64,000 bases of DNA from Trichopria drosophilae (GCA_030407085.1 CM059585.1:67382501-67446500), one strand, 5' to 3'. Positions 11,340-23,872 are shown, counted from the first letter of the stretch. The notes: generated from the letters alone by a model not told the origin. Made by a program: numbers and translations.

Positions 11340-12537
11340 AATAATTGCAATAACAAAAATATAACATGTCTTTGTGAAATTTATATGTATTTACATTAAT
11401 ACCTTATTTTAATAGTGACTGAGCAAAAAAATAATATACACACGCATCTAACATATAACCTCAGATTTCAAGTTGCAAAAATATCGATGGCGAATTCGCC
11501 ATTGATCACAGATTATTCATTAATTAGTTTCGTTCATGCCGACGTCAGTGAGCAGTTCGAAATTGTTTTTACATATTAGTTAAAGTCAACTTTAAATCAG
11601 CTTTAACAGTAATAAAAATTACATTGTTCGAAAATAAATGAATCTAGGTTTATATAAGGATATAAAGAGTGATCCTTCCTTGACAACCCAACCTTAAATA
11701 GTCGATTGTTTAGTAAATTCTAAGAATATTATTCATAGTTTTTTCAACTATAGTTTTCAGATTATTCATTATTGAAGTCGGCGTAGAGTTCCATGAGATT
11801 GTTCATATACGGTGAGAAATTCGAACAGCTGAATTATCGTATTCAAAGAAACTGCTCATAGGCAGGAAACACTTTTAAGGGACTCAGTCCCAGAGTGACC
11901 CGCCATTGTACGGCCTCCGATTGGCAAACTGCCAATAAATATATATACTTTATCCAACACTTGCATTTATTCACTGAGGGTGTCAATACTCTCCAGGCAT
12001 TAACCCACAATCCCGATTCCTGTCCGCTACCCAGGAATCCACAATTAAATGAAAATCTGATATCTGATACTGAATGCTTGTTATGTTTGTACGAGTCAAG
12101 TGCTTGTGACTTGTGACTGGTCGTATAATTTTTTAAATTTGTAATATACGATACGTTTACTCAAAGGTAATTAGTGGCATACTGGCATAAGACGAACGGC
12201 ACGCAAAATATCTAGTCGCGGAGTGTCAACCGTTGTAATCTCATTTTCCCTTCCCGTCTCCCGAAAACAGTTGAATGAAAAAGATACATACTAAGATTCT
12301 AATCTTGATGCGATTTCAGTAGGAGTGAGAAATCAATTTTGATTTTACAAATATTTGCTTTTAACTTGTTCGAACTTGATCATTGTGTGACGAAATCAGT
12401 TAAATGAAAAATACCGATTGTATAATTTATACGAATTGTATTTTCTGATTCATCAAATTGATATACAACTGATATAATTTCCACTTGTCAATAAAGACTT
12501 GTAAACGTCGTCTCAACATAAATTACTTTTTTGACGA
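11340..12537. other. intron sequence, no gene seen
   Basis: SEC63 intron upstream (in gene sense) of exon 6. AT-rich, short frames only. The stretch 11890-12120 carries a plus-strand frame without a recognisable domain. It may include the 5' end of the transposase-like element that starts at 12538. Confidence 0.4.
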
Positions 12538-14291
12538 ATGTCTCCGAAAGATAAAACTAAGCTTTCTAATAGAACAGATCGATGTGTGAATCCGTATGGG
12601 GAAAAACGTCATATAGGGAAGTACTTGCGGCCCGTTAGTGCTAATATCAAAAAATTGTTTCCTTCGATTGCTGATGGATGTGTAATTTGCAATAAATGTC
12701 GAATAAAACCGTATGCATCTAATAATATAGAATTGAATGTTAATAACGATAGCGACATACGAAGTACTTCAAATAATTTGGATGTAATAAATAATGATAT
12801 AAATGCTAGTTCGGATGTTGACGATACAAATTTTTATGCAGAAGATATTAATGAAATAATGAAAGGCTTGAAGGGAAATTTTTTTAGTCTCCCTGAAAAT
12901 AACACTGATAGAATAATACTAACAATTTTACCATCAATGTGGACAATTCAGAAGATAGTTGCAGAGTCCAATACTACCCCATATTCAGTAAGAAAAACAA
13001 AAGAATTAAATATGCTATATGGTTTTTGTTCAAGAACAACTGCAAACATTGGAAATTCGACCCCAGAAAGTACAGTTTCGAAAGTTGTAGAGTTCTATGA
13101 ATCTGACGATAACGGTAGATTAGTTCCTGAATTAAAAAATACAAAATCTGTGAAAATTGACGGAATCAAGATTCAAAAACAGAGAAGGTTAATTTTATTC
13201 GATCTCAGAATTTTGCATACTAAATTTCAACAAGAGAATCTCGAAGTAAACATCGGCATATCAAAGTTTTGTGAATTGCAGCCAAAGTACTGTGTGCTAG
13301 CTGAAGACAAAAGAACTGACACTGTTTGCGTGTGTGTGTGTGTGTAATACATGAAAATTGTATGCTAATGTTACCAGCAATTGAAATACATAAATTAACT
13401 ATGAATTCAGACATCCCTTTAAAAGATTGCAATGATTGTTGAACCTCATAGTATGTGATCCTCCGAATGCAAACTGTTTTTATGATGATTGTGATGCATG
13501 TTCTGGCATAGATAAATTAAAAATTACCTTAATTTGCTCTTATCGAATAAGGAAATATTTGAAATTACATTTAGCGCATGGCACTCAGCCGATAGAAGTA
13601 CAATAAAAACAGAAACTGTTTCCACAGATTATTTTTTAGACCAATTAAGCAATAAATTAGTTTCTCTTAAAACACATGATTTCATTAATAAACAGCAAAT
13701 GTCATACTTTAAGAATGTGAAGGACAATTTGAAAGTCGGTGAATTTCTTGTGTTGTGTGATTTTTCTGAAAATTATGCATTTCTTGTACAAAATGCAACT
13801 CAAGGATTTCAATATAATAATAAAGCTTTGATTTATACGGTTATTTACTATTATCGAGAAGATGAAACATTGTTTCATAAAAATATAGTTGTAATTTCTG
13901 AAACTTTATCACATGATGCAACAGCAGTATACGCGTGCCATTTATATTTGATTAATTTTATCAAAGATAATCACCGTAAGGTTAAGAAAATTATTTACAT
14001 ATCAGATGGACCTAGGCACCATTTTAAAATCGGTTTAACCTAGGTAATTTAATGTACCATGAAAATGATTACAGTGTCAACGAAGAATGGCATTATAGTG
14101 TGACAGCCCACGGAAAAGGACCACATGATGGTCTCGGAGGAATATTGAAAACTCAGGCACGAAATGCCAGTCTACAATCTGCGTCGCAAGACAGTATTCT
14201 AACATCAAAACAACTTTACAACTGGGCCAAGAAAACGTTGAAAAATATTACAATTTTGTATTACTCTAAAAAAGATTACGAGACATTCTAG
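12538..14291 (+). pseudogene. transposase-like gene, broken by a GT repeat
   Basis: The first 269-codon frame (12538-13347) has a Cys-containing N-terminus (GCVICNKCRIKP), an acidic low-complexity middle, SVRKTKELNMLYGFCS and the landmark GISKFCELQPKYCVLA. It ends in a (GT)n tract at about 13328-13345. Coding resumes in other frames: CDACSGIDKLK near 13490, then 13534-14043 with LCDFSENYAF and KKIIYISDGPRHHFK, then 14052-14291 with NEEWHYSVTAHGKGPHDGLG. The DFSEN, SDG and EWH/HGKG motifs fit an RNase H-like (DDE-type) core. The family recurs in insects and cnidarians without a settled name. There are at least three frame breaks. It lies in a SEC63 intron. Confidence 0.7.
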
Positions 14292-14698
14292 AGACGTTGG
14301 TTGTCACCAATTCGAAATACATCTTATCCATACATGTTATTTAATCGATTATAAACACTTCTAAGCGACAGCAATTGCCCTGTGGTCGGCGCGACTCGCG
14401 ATCCCCCGATCTAAAGGTGGAAACTATCGTGCCGAAAAGAAGCATGGTACAGGGGATGCTGTACTGCAAACGATGCCCTTGGGATACCGGTCGCCCTCCC
14501 ATTGTAAGTTGCCTTCACCGCATAATGCGGGGCTCTGCAGGGCGTGACGGAATAGTTCCCTAGCTATGTGGGAATCACACGAAGAGACAAAACAATAACA
14601 AACAAATATACTCCAGGCTGGGGCGGGATTGGAGGAAAATCTTCGGGACGAACGGGGAAGAAGAGAGGAGTTTAGGGCATCGTCGGGGCAGAAAGAAA

Positions 14699-15845
14699 AT
14701 GGAGGGGGAGGAAAAAGCCAGAAGACCAAGGCCTATACCCCATGTCCATAGAGAGCAGAGACCACCACCGAGAAGAGTTCTCCCTGAATTGGGAACACCA
14801 GGTGGTAGAGATGACCCGATGAGGAAAGGCCTCAGCGGAGCCGGCGCCAAATGGTACCTGCGCTTCCTTGATCAGGGCATGTCATCGGAGGAAGCCAGGA
14901 ACAAGGCGCTGGAAAGAAGAGCGGAGCAGAATTCTCCCATAGCAGAAAAGAAGCGGGGAAGGGAGTCCACTACCCCGCAAGAGGCTCTAAAGAGACGTAG
15001 AACAGCAGGAGAGTACGGAACACCCAGGGTTATACCAGAAATCAGCTACGCTGGGGCAACCAAAACCATCAAGGTTGAGGTACTAACAAAGGGGTACCCA
15101 CAGGTCTCTTTGAGAAGGAGAACCTCACAGATCTGGAGGATGCCATCGTAGAAGAGATGGCAAAAGGAGCAAGAGTAAAGCTGGAGTTCGGTGGCATCCA
15201 CTTCAGGCTCAGTATGCTAGTGGTCGATTGTAAAATTCAAGACACTGCAAACTGGCTCAGGGGGGAGGCACCAAAGCTATCGACTTGGGGGGGGGGGGGG
15301 GGGGTCGTGCTACAGACGAGGGAGGGAGACGACATCCCGAAGTCGTCTGTGGTTACAATCTACTTTCCAAGAATTGCCGGCAAAGAAATTAACACACTCA
15401 TGAGCCTACTGGATGTCTCCAACAGTGGGCTGAATATACCGGAGTGGAAAACGCTCAACATCAGGTTCTGACCATTGACCCTAAATCCCTTGAGACCATC
15501 ATCAAGGGAGGAAAGTATAGATTCGGCTGGATACCCGTTCACGGGGTAAAAAAGACCACCACAGCTGAAGAAGCGAGCAGTACCATCGTGGAGATGGAAA
15601 TGCAGACGAATGTGGAAAGGACGGAAGACACAGGGTCGAAAACTACAGCCAGATCACCTCAGGGGCAAACCGGGAACCCTGAGGGAGGCCGACCCTGAGA
15701 CAACGGCAGCGACGGGCGAGGACATCGACTTGTCACTCCTAAATCTGAACCCTGAGGGCTTGGTACCTGGGGGGGGGGGGGAAGACGCAGAGGGGCAGGT
15801 TGATGTGGAGGATCGGGGATTGACTCCCGATCGAGAACAGAGCAA
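14699..15845 (+). pseudogene. R1-like LINE ORF1 (gag-like)
   Basis: The frame from 14699 has a basic Pro/Arg-rich start, KWYLRFLDQGMSSEEARNKA (common in R1/LOA ORF1 proteins), KKRGRESTTPQEALKRRRTA and ATKTIKVEVL. It continues with frame changes at 15151-15157 and around the poly-G tract at 15287, then NIRF and the piece from 15444. CCHC knuckles were not identified. Decayed. Confidence 0.55.
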
Positions 15846-15848
15846 TGA

Positions 15849-16290
15849 CTAGCGGGGCTAGCACCCGCGTCGCCCAGGTGAACATCCATCACGTGAAAGC
15901 GGCCTCGGCGGTGATCGCGAGGTTGTGAACCAAACAACATCTTGAGCTAGCATTGCTGCAGGAACCCTGGACGTACAGGGGACAGATCAAGGGAATAACC
16001 TGTAAGTATGCACATATTATCTGGGATACAAGACACGAGACTCCTCTCGTATAATGATAAGGAAAGGGATTAATTACACCTGTATTTCAGAGCATATGTC
16101 AAGAGACCTGGTACCAATCAGAACCCGCATCAACATCGGGGGGCAGACCAGAAATGTAGTGGTAGCGTCAGCGCACTTCCTGGGAGATAATAACATCATA
16201 CCAGCGAAGAAAGTGCAAGACCTAGTAGAGTACTGCAAAAAGCGGAGGCTACCACTAGTAATTGGATGCGATGCCATCGGCACCAACCTT
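15849..16290 (+). pseudogene. R1-like LINE endonuclease
   Basis: An ATG at 15849 leads into RVAQVNIHHVKAASAVI, the R1-type apurinic-like endonuclease start, then LELALLQEPWTYRGQIKG with the catalytic glutamate of the QEPW motif. It continues after stops as VVVASAHFL and LPLVIGCDA. At least two in-frame stops. Confidence 0.65.
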
Positions 16291-16499
16291 AAGCAGAATC
16301 TAGAGGGAATTACAGTGAAAAGAAGGCCTCGACACTTCTTAGAACTGGAGCTACTAGTAGAAGAAGTGACCGGAGCGGGAAAAGCCGCATTCGAGTCAAG
16401 CTGCCTAGAGCAGACGGAGAAGAAAGATAAGGATAATCCCTGTTGGAGTAAGAAACTAGAAGACTTAAGAGCCAGAGTGCGGAAAAGCTTCAACAGAGC

Positions 16500-17832
16500 T
16501 AAAACCGCAGCAGAATGACAAGAGTAAAGAACGATACTTAAGGAGTATAATGCGGAAATCCGCAAAGCGAAACGCAATAATTACAAAAAATTTTGCGAGC
16601 AAATAAGGAATACCCCGGAGGCAGCTAGACTACACAGGGCTCTAGCTAAGAACAAAGGGGTAAACAAAGTATCCTTGAGAAAGCCAGATGGGGAATATAC
16701 GGAAGACGAGAGGCAGAAAGCACTCCTACTTCTAGAGATCCATTTTCCAGGGAGTAGAAAAGCGACATTGCACGGGGAAGAGGAGAGGCGGAGAAACCCT
16801 CGACCAAAACCTCGCGACTGGAATATGGCCAACAGCATCTTTACAGAACATCGGATAAGATGGCCCATAAACTCATTTCAGTCGTACAAGTCGCCAGGAG
16901 GAACTAATGATATTCTTAGTAAGAATATTTAGAAACAGCCTTGCCCCAGGGTACATACCGAGGGCATGGAGAGGGGCTAAAGTAGTGTTCATCCTAAAAT
17001 TGGGAAAAACGGACACTACTCACGCTAAGGCTTACAGACCCATTAGTCTAACATTGTTTTTGTTGAAGACGATGGAGAAAGTGATAGACAATCACATTAG
17101 GACTATAGTGCTAGAGGCTAACCCCCTCCAGCACACGCAGTATGCATATAGAGCGGATAGATCAATGGAGACCGCTATATACCAGTTAGTGGAAGAAATA
17201 AGGAAGGCTCTGGATGACAAGGAAATTGCCATTGGAGCCTTCCTGGACATTGAAGCTGCTTTTGACGTCACATCGGACGGTTGAAAGAGCGCTAAGAAAG
17301 AAGAAGGTGGACAGGTTGCTGGCAAACTGGGTGAGTGAGATGCTCAATACCAGGAAAGCTGAAACCCAGATAGGAGAGCAGGAAACTATCACGGTGCAAA
17401 CAACCAGAGGATGCCCGCAGGGGGGGGGGGGGTTTTCTCACCCCTGCTATGGAGCCTGATGGTAGATGAACTCCTAGAGACATTGAACGCTTTAGGAATT
17501 AAGAACCAAGTCTATGTCGATGACATCGTAATCATAGCTAGAGGAAAATTTGAGGAGGTCCAGTGTGACCTGATTCAGGAGGGCTTGAATGTCATCAAGA
17601 AATGGTCCGACGGAGTGGGCTTGAGGCTCAATATGAGCAAGACCATGGTGGTACCATTTACAAAGAAAAGAAGACTGCTGGGGATGAAACCTATTGGCAG
17701 ATGAGAACAACCAGCAGAGGTTAAGAAAGAGATAAAGTATCTAGGCGTAATACTGGACAGCAAGCTCCTATGGAAGGAACACATAGAAGCAATAATCAAG
17801 AAGGGCATCAGGGCACTGATGGTGTGTAGAGG
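16500..17832 (+). pseudogene. R1-like LINE reverse transcriptase
   Basis: Recognisable pieces: PRAWRGAKVVFILK, AYRPISLTLFLLKTMEKV, QYAYRADRSMETAIYQLV, IGAFLDIEAAFD (first catalytic Asp), then after a shift TTRGCPQGG, LLWSLMVDELLETL and QVYVDDIVIIARG at about 17508-17545. The YxDD box reads YVDD rather than the YADD usual for this clade. The poly-G tract at 17420-17432 sits in the GCPQGG motif and destroys the frame. It ends at 17832. Confidence 0.75.
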
Positions 17833-20520
17833 CATGTTATCAGTCGCCTTTTCTATGTGTAGCCCAAGTTCATTTCTCCCAATGGGAACCCTTTACGAAT
17901 TTTTTTTATTTTATTTTACGTCCGAATATGTTATGACCGATATTTTGATCAACATTCACCTTGAAATGACTGACATTGAATTGAAGGGTATTATCAGATC
18001 CATTTTGCTCACATGCTGATGGTTTGATTATTTATTTTTTGATTTAAACAAATTTATTCATTTTCCATTTTTCTATTTTTAGCTAGTAAAAATGCTTCTG
18101 CCACTGGTAGTTTGAGTCTTCTGAATGTTTTCGGGGTCGCTTTTATGGCCCTTTCTTGTTCTCCAGTTTATCATTCGACTTTCTGATTAGGTCATTCTCG
18201 AGCGTCTGTTTCCTTTTGGTTTGCTTCTTTTTCATCAATGGGGGTATTGAGTTTCCCTGAAAAAACATTCTTCGATTCTTCTTTGTTTGAGAGTTGCTTA
18301 TTTTGCGTTGAATTTGTCGGGTAGGTTTGGAATTGTAAGCCCGTTCGTTGATTTGTCCCTCCAGCAGCTTTTCTTGAACTTTAATATATAAACCGAGGTA
18401 CTCGAATTTATTTTTTACGGTCAAACTTTGTGCGATTCAGTAATCTATGATTATTTTCTGTGCCTGCATTCGAATCGCGGCGATACCAAAACTGTAATGT
18501 CTGGACATCTCAGCTGGATTATTCATCGAAGTGGCCATAATGCACCCGTACATGTGGGTAAAACAGAAGGAACCCAAATTTCGGAAGCAGAAACGAGACC
18601 AGGCGAGAGCACTCGTAAGAGGAGTTCTTCCGCGAACTCTATTATTCGCAAGCTCACAATTAACACCGGATGGCATAGAATTTATTCTTATTCATAGACA
18701 TGATGGAGTTGTTCAGTTCTCTGCCTCTTTTCTTGAATTTCGGTTTCGCTTCGGAATTGCGGATTCGTACAGGGAACCTCAACTATTCGTGGGTAGTATT
18801 TTGCACCTGCGTACCGTAAACGGCCGGCCCGAGAAGAGAATTTCGATCAACGAATACAAGCACGTAAATTATAAGTTGGAAGGTGTTTCAGCTGTGCCGC
18901 ATTAGCTCCGCAACGTGTAATTGTCCGATATAAGCAGATGCGTCCGTAAAACCCTGCTGACAGCCTCTTAACTCGAGAACATTACAAGTATTCAAAACAG
19001 AATACAAAAATAAAAGCTGTAATATTGGCAACGGGTTTGATGCTATCAGTGAAATGCCAGCATATATAAGAAACTCTACACCGAATCCAAATTTTAAGCC
19101 GTAATGATCAGGATTAAGTATCACTTCGATTTACGTAGAAATTTATAAAGATGTTTTTGTCAGTATTTCAACATTTTTTTTACATGGACATATTTACATG
19201 GCAAATAAAATATTAAGTTGGTTATTTTGTAATTTTCACCGATTCCAATACAAAATATTGAAAAAGAAACTTACTTTTTAGTTTAAACAAATTTGCAGAA
19301 CAATATAAATAACTAAGTCGGTCAGAAGCAACAGACAAATATTCTTAACGATATACAAAAACGATACGTAATTTAAAAAAATGGATTTTCAATGATTTCG
19401 AATTTTGATTGTCATTTTTTGTTCATCCGAAATTATATTTAGCTTACTCCGTCTAAACCAAATTGGGTTTTGCAGTAAGCGCAACCTAAAATTTTTCTGA
19501 GTGTACAGTTTTTTAAAAAAACTTCCATATGTGCCGAAATAACCATATTTGAGATTATAAATTTTACATCGTTGTAAATTTAACATGAACGACTGAATTT
19601 AGGTGTATGAAAACGTGTATTTTTCAGATATAAATACGTTTTATCCGCATAAATATTACTAAAAGACTACGAATGACTCTTGAAAAATGCATGATGTTTG
19701 TTTCTATCGTCGTATACATATGACATATATGACTAGCCTTTTGGTTATGATTATAGATTTCGTATATTTACTTTGTAAGCCAATAAAGACAAATTATTAT
19801 TATTAGTTCTTGTTACCAAGTATTAAGTGAATTTATGTTTGTAGTAATTTATATAAGAATTCGGTAAACCTTTCGAAAGACAATTTCCTCTCAACAAAAA
19901 ATACGAAAGACACTTCCTGATTACGAATATAACAATAAAATTTGGCGGTCAGGCATACTGCAGCCGATATCTTGAAAAAACTGCGAAAAAATGTGTTATT
20001 TCGTTTAGTTTTTTGAGTTTACTTTGAAAAATACAAATCGGACAAAAAAACGTTTCAAACAATAAATGTAGAGCGAACAATTCTCTACAAAAAAGTTGTT
20101 ATACGTTTTCTTCCTAATGTGAACGGTAAGCTCGTAAATGAGCGACGAAATTGAACATAATGCATTTTCTCCAAGTACGTGCGTTCATTATACTCGTGTT
20201 GTATGCAGCATACTGCTTTGCCGCTAGGTGTGACTGCGGCACTCGTAATAATTTGTTCACTCTCGATACGACAATGGATTTCGCGTTGATGATGAGAAGT
20301 TCTGGTAGTGTGCTTTGATATGATGCCTTTATATTATTGGCAACGATTATATTGTTATTTCGAAGCAAGAAAAATGAGCTACACGGCTAGGAACTATAGT
20401 CGATTTATTCATTTAGCATACAAAGAGAAATGGTGTATAGATTTATTAATAATGTCTAATGTTTTTAAGGAAAAATTACATGCTCGAAATGTTCATCAAA
20501 ACTTACTTTGAATAGCAATT
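17833..20520. other. SEC63 intron, no recognised gene
   Basis: 2.7 kb, mostly AT-rich. A minus-strand Lys/Arg-rich frame (18143-18424) and a plus-strand frame (18531-18905) show no domain I recognise. Parts may be decayed transposon flanks, such as the 5' end of the Merlin element. Confidence 0.3.
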
Positions 20521-20533
20521 CGCTGATATTTCG

Positions 20534-21110
20534 ATGCGCAAAAACTACCACCATGGTGTTTCTAAAAAGAAAAAAAGGAAAATGCAATGTGATTTTTATC
20601 AGTCTGGTAAAACTAATACGTGGTTGCAGAATGTTCATTTACCTATTTCTTCGGTATGTATTTTCATTGCACATTTCCTACCGATTCCAAGATGGGATTT
20701 TATAAAGAACGATTTAAAAATGGTATCAGCAACGATTATAAATTGGAGTTTTTTTGGCAGGGACGGTTGTGTTTATTGGGCTGAGAAAAATTCTCAAAAG
20801 TTAGGCAGCCCTAATGTTATCGTTGAAATCGACCAAGCGAAATTTGGAGAACGGAAATACAATCGTGGTCGGTTAATCACGGACAAATGGGTATTCGGTG
20901 GGTATGAACGTAATTCAAACAAAATTTTTCTTGTTCTTCTTCCAGATCGTACTAAAGAAACACTTTTACAGTGCATTAAAGGCTGGATTCTCCTTGGAAC
21001 AAACATTATGTCCGACAAGTGGAAGGCTACGATTGTTTATCCGATGAAGGTTTCGTTCACCTTGTAGGGGATCGTATTGTCGGTTATGTAAATTGTAGTT
21101 TGTAATTTAA
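20534..21110 (+). pseudogene. Merlin-type transposase, single frameshift
   Basis: The core reads NVIVEIDQAKFGERKYNRGR, then DKWVFGGYERNSNKIFLVLL and TLLQCIKGWILLGTNIMSDK. This is the IS1595/ISXO2-like DDE core used by the eukaryotic Merlin superfamily: the EIDQAKFG Asp and the MSDKW Asp are the first two acidic catalytic residues. One base appears to be missing near 21026; the next frame continues with family-like sequence to a stop at about 21100. The N-terminal half is poorly conserved and has no obvious zinc ribbon. Inverted repeats were not located. It lies in a SEC63 intron. Confidence 0.75.
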
Positions 21111-21560
21111 AGTAATTTACATGTATTAAATTAACGTTAGTAAGAGAGATAAATAAATAGTGACGGAATATTTATTTAGCTCGTATGGTATACGCAGCTT
21201 ACATGATTCGACCAGTCAAGAACGAATATCCCTTGTGGCGCCTCCGCATCCTTGAAGAAAAAGAACTAGATGAGCACATCCTTTCTTGTAGGTATGTTGA
21301 TAACTCACGGGTAACCGGTACCTCGAAGCATGGTGTAAGAAGAGAGGTGTAGCCAGTTCCGTTGAAGCCACGGCATCGAACCCGTGTGGAAAATGTAACG
21401 TCATTCTGATCCGATTCCTGACAGGATTCCCTATTTCTGATCCGATTCGGATCCGGAAACGACAGGAAATGTAACGCTTTTTGGCAGGATTCCTGCCAGG
21501 ATATCTCACCAGATTCTGATCAGAATCCTGTTTCGTCCAACAAGATTCTCCTCCGACTAA

Positions 21561-21697
21561 AATCGTACCCATACAACACAAAGTCGATTATGAAAGTGAT
21601 GAATGTCCCGGTAATAGTTAACTTTAATTCTATTTGACTCTTAGGTCGACACCTACCGGGACACTCATAGTCGACTTTCATAATTGTGTGGGTATGA
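21561..21697. mobile_element. short palindromic MITE-like repeat
   Basis: TACCCATACAACACAAAGTC near the left is mirrored by GACTTTCATAATTGTGTGGG and GGGTATG on the right, with AATGTCCCGGTA against TACCGGGACA nearer the centre. The arms are about 55 bp with an unpaired middle of about 30 bp. Non-coding. Confidence 0.65.
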
Positions 21698-22109
21698 TGT
21701 ACATTTTAGGTTATGACATCCTTTAATATTTATTAATTGTGTATTTCATGAATGTACATCAACGATATGTAGGGCTGAGTGCACATGCGGGCAGATGTGT
21801 GTGCAAATATTTTCTATAAACAATTTTTTATTCACGACTTCTTTAAAATGATAGAAAATGATCTTAGGTGATTTCAAGTGCTAGGAAACACTGTAAAAAA
21901 TATTTTTATTTTAATATTTTTATATTACCATGTAAAGTAATCTTATGGCTCCATTTCCAAAATACAGTTTGTGTAATCAATTATTCCAATATTTGTATTC
22001 ATTGCTTATTAAAATAATCTGCTACAAAATAATATCCATATTATCTAGAGCCGATTTAGTTTAACATTCCATGTATTTTAACATTTGTCCAGTTAAATGT
22101 AATATCCAG

Positions 22110-22110
<1 letters not shown>

Positions 22111-22158
<48 letters not shown>
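22111..22158. repeat. (TA)n microsatellite
   Basis: A nearly pure run of about 24 TA units. Confidence 0.95.
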
Positions 22159-22161
<3 letters not shown>

Positions 22162-22179
22162 GTGTAAAAGGGTCGGTTC

Positions 22180-22500
22180 CAGGTCAGGGCTGGAAACGAC
22201 CATTCTGTGTGTTTATGTATTTATGCCTTCCCCTCATATTGTCCTAAGTATAATGAGTGTACTGGGGGCGGAGCTCCCCCCCCCCCAAACTATCCTAACC
22301 TAACCTAACCTAACCTAACCTAGTATAAAACTCACTTTGTGTTCCAGCCCCAGTATATACGGACCTGGAAAGTACCACTTCCGGGGCTGGAAACGACCCT
22401 TAGACATAAAATTCTTCAAGGACCGGGCTGGAAAGCACCATCGGACCTGGAAGCTACCTTTATACATGTGAAATGGGTCTGGAACCGACCTCTATGTATA
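22180..22500. repeat. degenerate GGxCTGGAA repeat cluster
   Basis: Repeated short phrases such as GGGCTGGAAACGACC, GGACCTGGAAAGTACCACTT and GGTCTGGAACCGACC alternate over about 320 bp around the CCTAA run. No coding frame is kept. Confidence 0.6.
22294..22321. repeat. interstitial CCTAA (telomere-type) repeat
   Basis: Five uninterrupted CCTAA units followed by CCTAG, directly after a run of 11 C. TTAGG is the usual insect telomere unit. Such short interstitial runs can arise by telomerase repair of a break or by chance in repeat-rich DNA. Confidence 0.9.
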
Positions 22501-22504
22501 TGTA

Positions 22505-23250
22505 TTACCATATATCTGGATACCGTTTGCCCTCGGAACCTTGAAAGAATTTATTTGAAAGCTGTCGGTTGAAATTGTCATGCTCAAAGCGGTAAAATTA
22601 AATAATAAGAAATTTAACGCCGACTCGATTTTTTGCACATTTGGGAAAAAAGTGCCAATCTGATTCAATTTTGATATTTTATCACAAATTTAGTTTTAAA
22701 ATATGTGTTTAAATACAAATTGACCATAAATGAATACTACTGAAACAGATTAATACTTTTTGTTGATGTGGGCAAAAAGTTATGTCAACGTTAAATTTAT
22801 TATTATTTTGTTTTACTTTTTTGAGCATGATAATTTCAACCGATAGCTTTAAGATAAATTCCTTTAAGGTTCTGAGGGCAAAAGGTATCCAGATATACAG
22901 TTATATGTTAATTTAATGCAAGTCATACATTTGTGGCCATACTGTAGAACTAAATTGATTTTATGGATAACAGTGTCATAAAATGTATAGTTTTATAATG
23001 AATGTGATTTACTTTTGATAGTTTACCACCAATTTAGTTTTGAAATATGTGTTTAATTACAAATTGACTATAAATGTATAATACTGGATCCGATTAATAC
23101 TTTTTTGTTAACATGAGTAAAAAGTCAAGTCGGCGTTAAATTTATTATTATATTGTTTTACCTTTTTGAGCATGATAATTTCAACCGATAGCTTTAAGAT
23201 AAATTCCTGCAAGTTTCTGAGGGCAAAAGATATCCAGATATATAGTTATA
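22505..23250. repeat. inverted repeat plus partial direct copy
   Basis: The arm at about 22505-22690 (CTGGATACCGTTTGCCCTC, TTGAAATTGTCATGCTCAAA) is mirrored at about 22760-22912 (TTTGAGCATGATAATTTCAA, GAGGGCAAAAGGTATCCAG). The second arm with its flank recurs in direct orientation at about 23030-23250 (TTTTTGAGCATGATAATTTC, GGGCAAAAGATATCCAG). A palindromic element with a second partial copy behind it. Confidence 0.75.
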
Positions 23251-23752
23251 TATTCATATTATATTTAATTAGTAAGATTTTACAATGCATGGGGTTAAAA
23301 TAAATCCGCTCTAATTCATATCGATGTTGTTTGCAGAAGATTATTTTAATATAAAAGTGGAAGTAAACAATGAACACAAACATTGTATTGACTGTTTACA
23401 ACATAAATCATGTTTAGGAAGTGGAGCCATAGGATTACTTTCAAGGTAAAAAAGTACAGGATTGGAAAATTTGTGTTTCCCAAGTTAACCTCAAATCTCA
23501 GTTGACGTTAACTTGTTAAAAATAAAATAGAAAAACACACTCACACTAACAAAGAATATATTTCATTTTTTGTTCACATTTATAAGTGATAAAGCAAGTT
23601 TCCGAATTAGGAAAACGATACCACTATTCAAGGTATCCAAATCTGGATCGGATCTGTGCTAAGGCTTCTGGATCGGATCTGTGCTAAGGCTTCCGGATCA
23701 GACCCGTAGGTGAATGAATGAATCCCATATAATCATTTTTTTGTCTTGAAGA

Positions 23753-23872
23753 CCGTTTTGCGACGTCTTAAAGACGTGATATGCACCCTGAAAAGACGGC
23801 AAAATGTTAGGATGACATTGAGGGTAAATATCACGTCTTTAAGACGTCGCAGAACGGTATTCAAGACTAAAA
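23753..23872. mobile_element. 120-bp palindromic MITE
   Basis: TCTTGAAGACCGTTTTGCGA with CGTCTTAAAGACGTGATAT on the left is mirrored by ATATCACGTCTTTAAGACGT and CGGTATTCAAGAC on the right, leaving about 25 bp in the middle. It would form a strong hairpin. Translating it gives only a spurious frame. Confidence 0.75.

Larger units (their letters stand above)
14370..17832 (+). mobile_element. R1-clade-like LINE, 3'-truncated
   Basis: A GC-rich block, unlike its AT-rich surroundings, carrying ORF1, an endonuclease and a reverse transcriptase in the order of an R1/TRAS-type non-LTR element. It stops abruptly at about 17832, before the end of ORF2. Poly-G tracts of 18, 13 and 13 bases at 15287-15304, 15769-15781 and 17420-17432 disrupt the frames. 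It lies in the same direction as most other LINEs here and opposite to SEC63. Confidence 0.75.

Noticed and set aside
13220..13432. Minus-strand frame across the GT tract
   Set aside because: It reads (TH)n through the microsatellite and is the shadow of the plus-strand transposase-like gene.
16074..16577. 167-codon minus-strand frame
   Set aside because: Antisense to the R1-like LINE endonuclease region; low-complexity Ser/Leu composition typical of a GC-rich shadow frame.
22294..22321. Chromosome end or telomere
   Set aside because: Only five CCTAA units, with SEC63 intron sequence on both sides.
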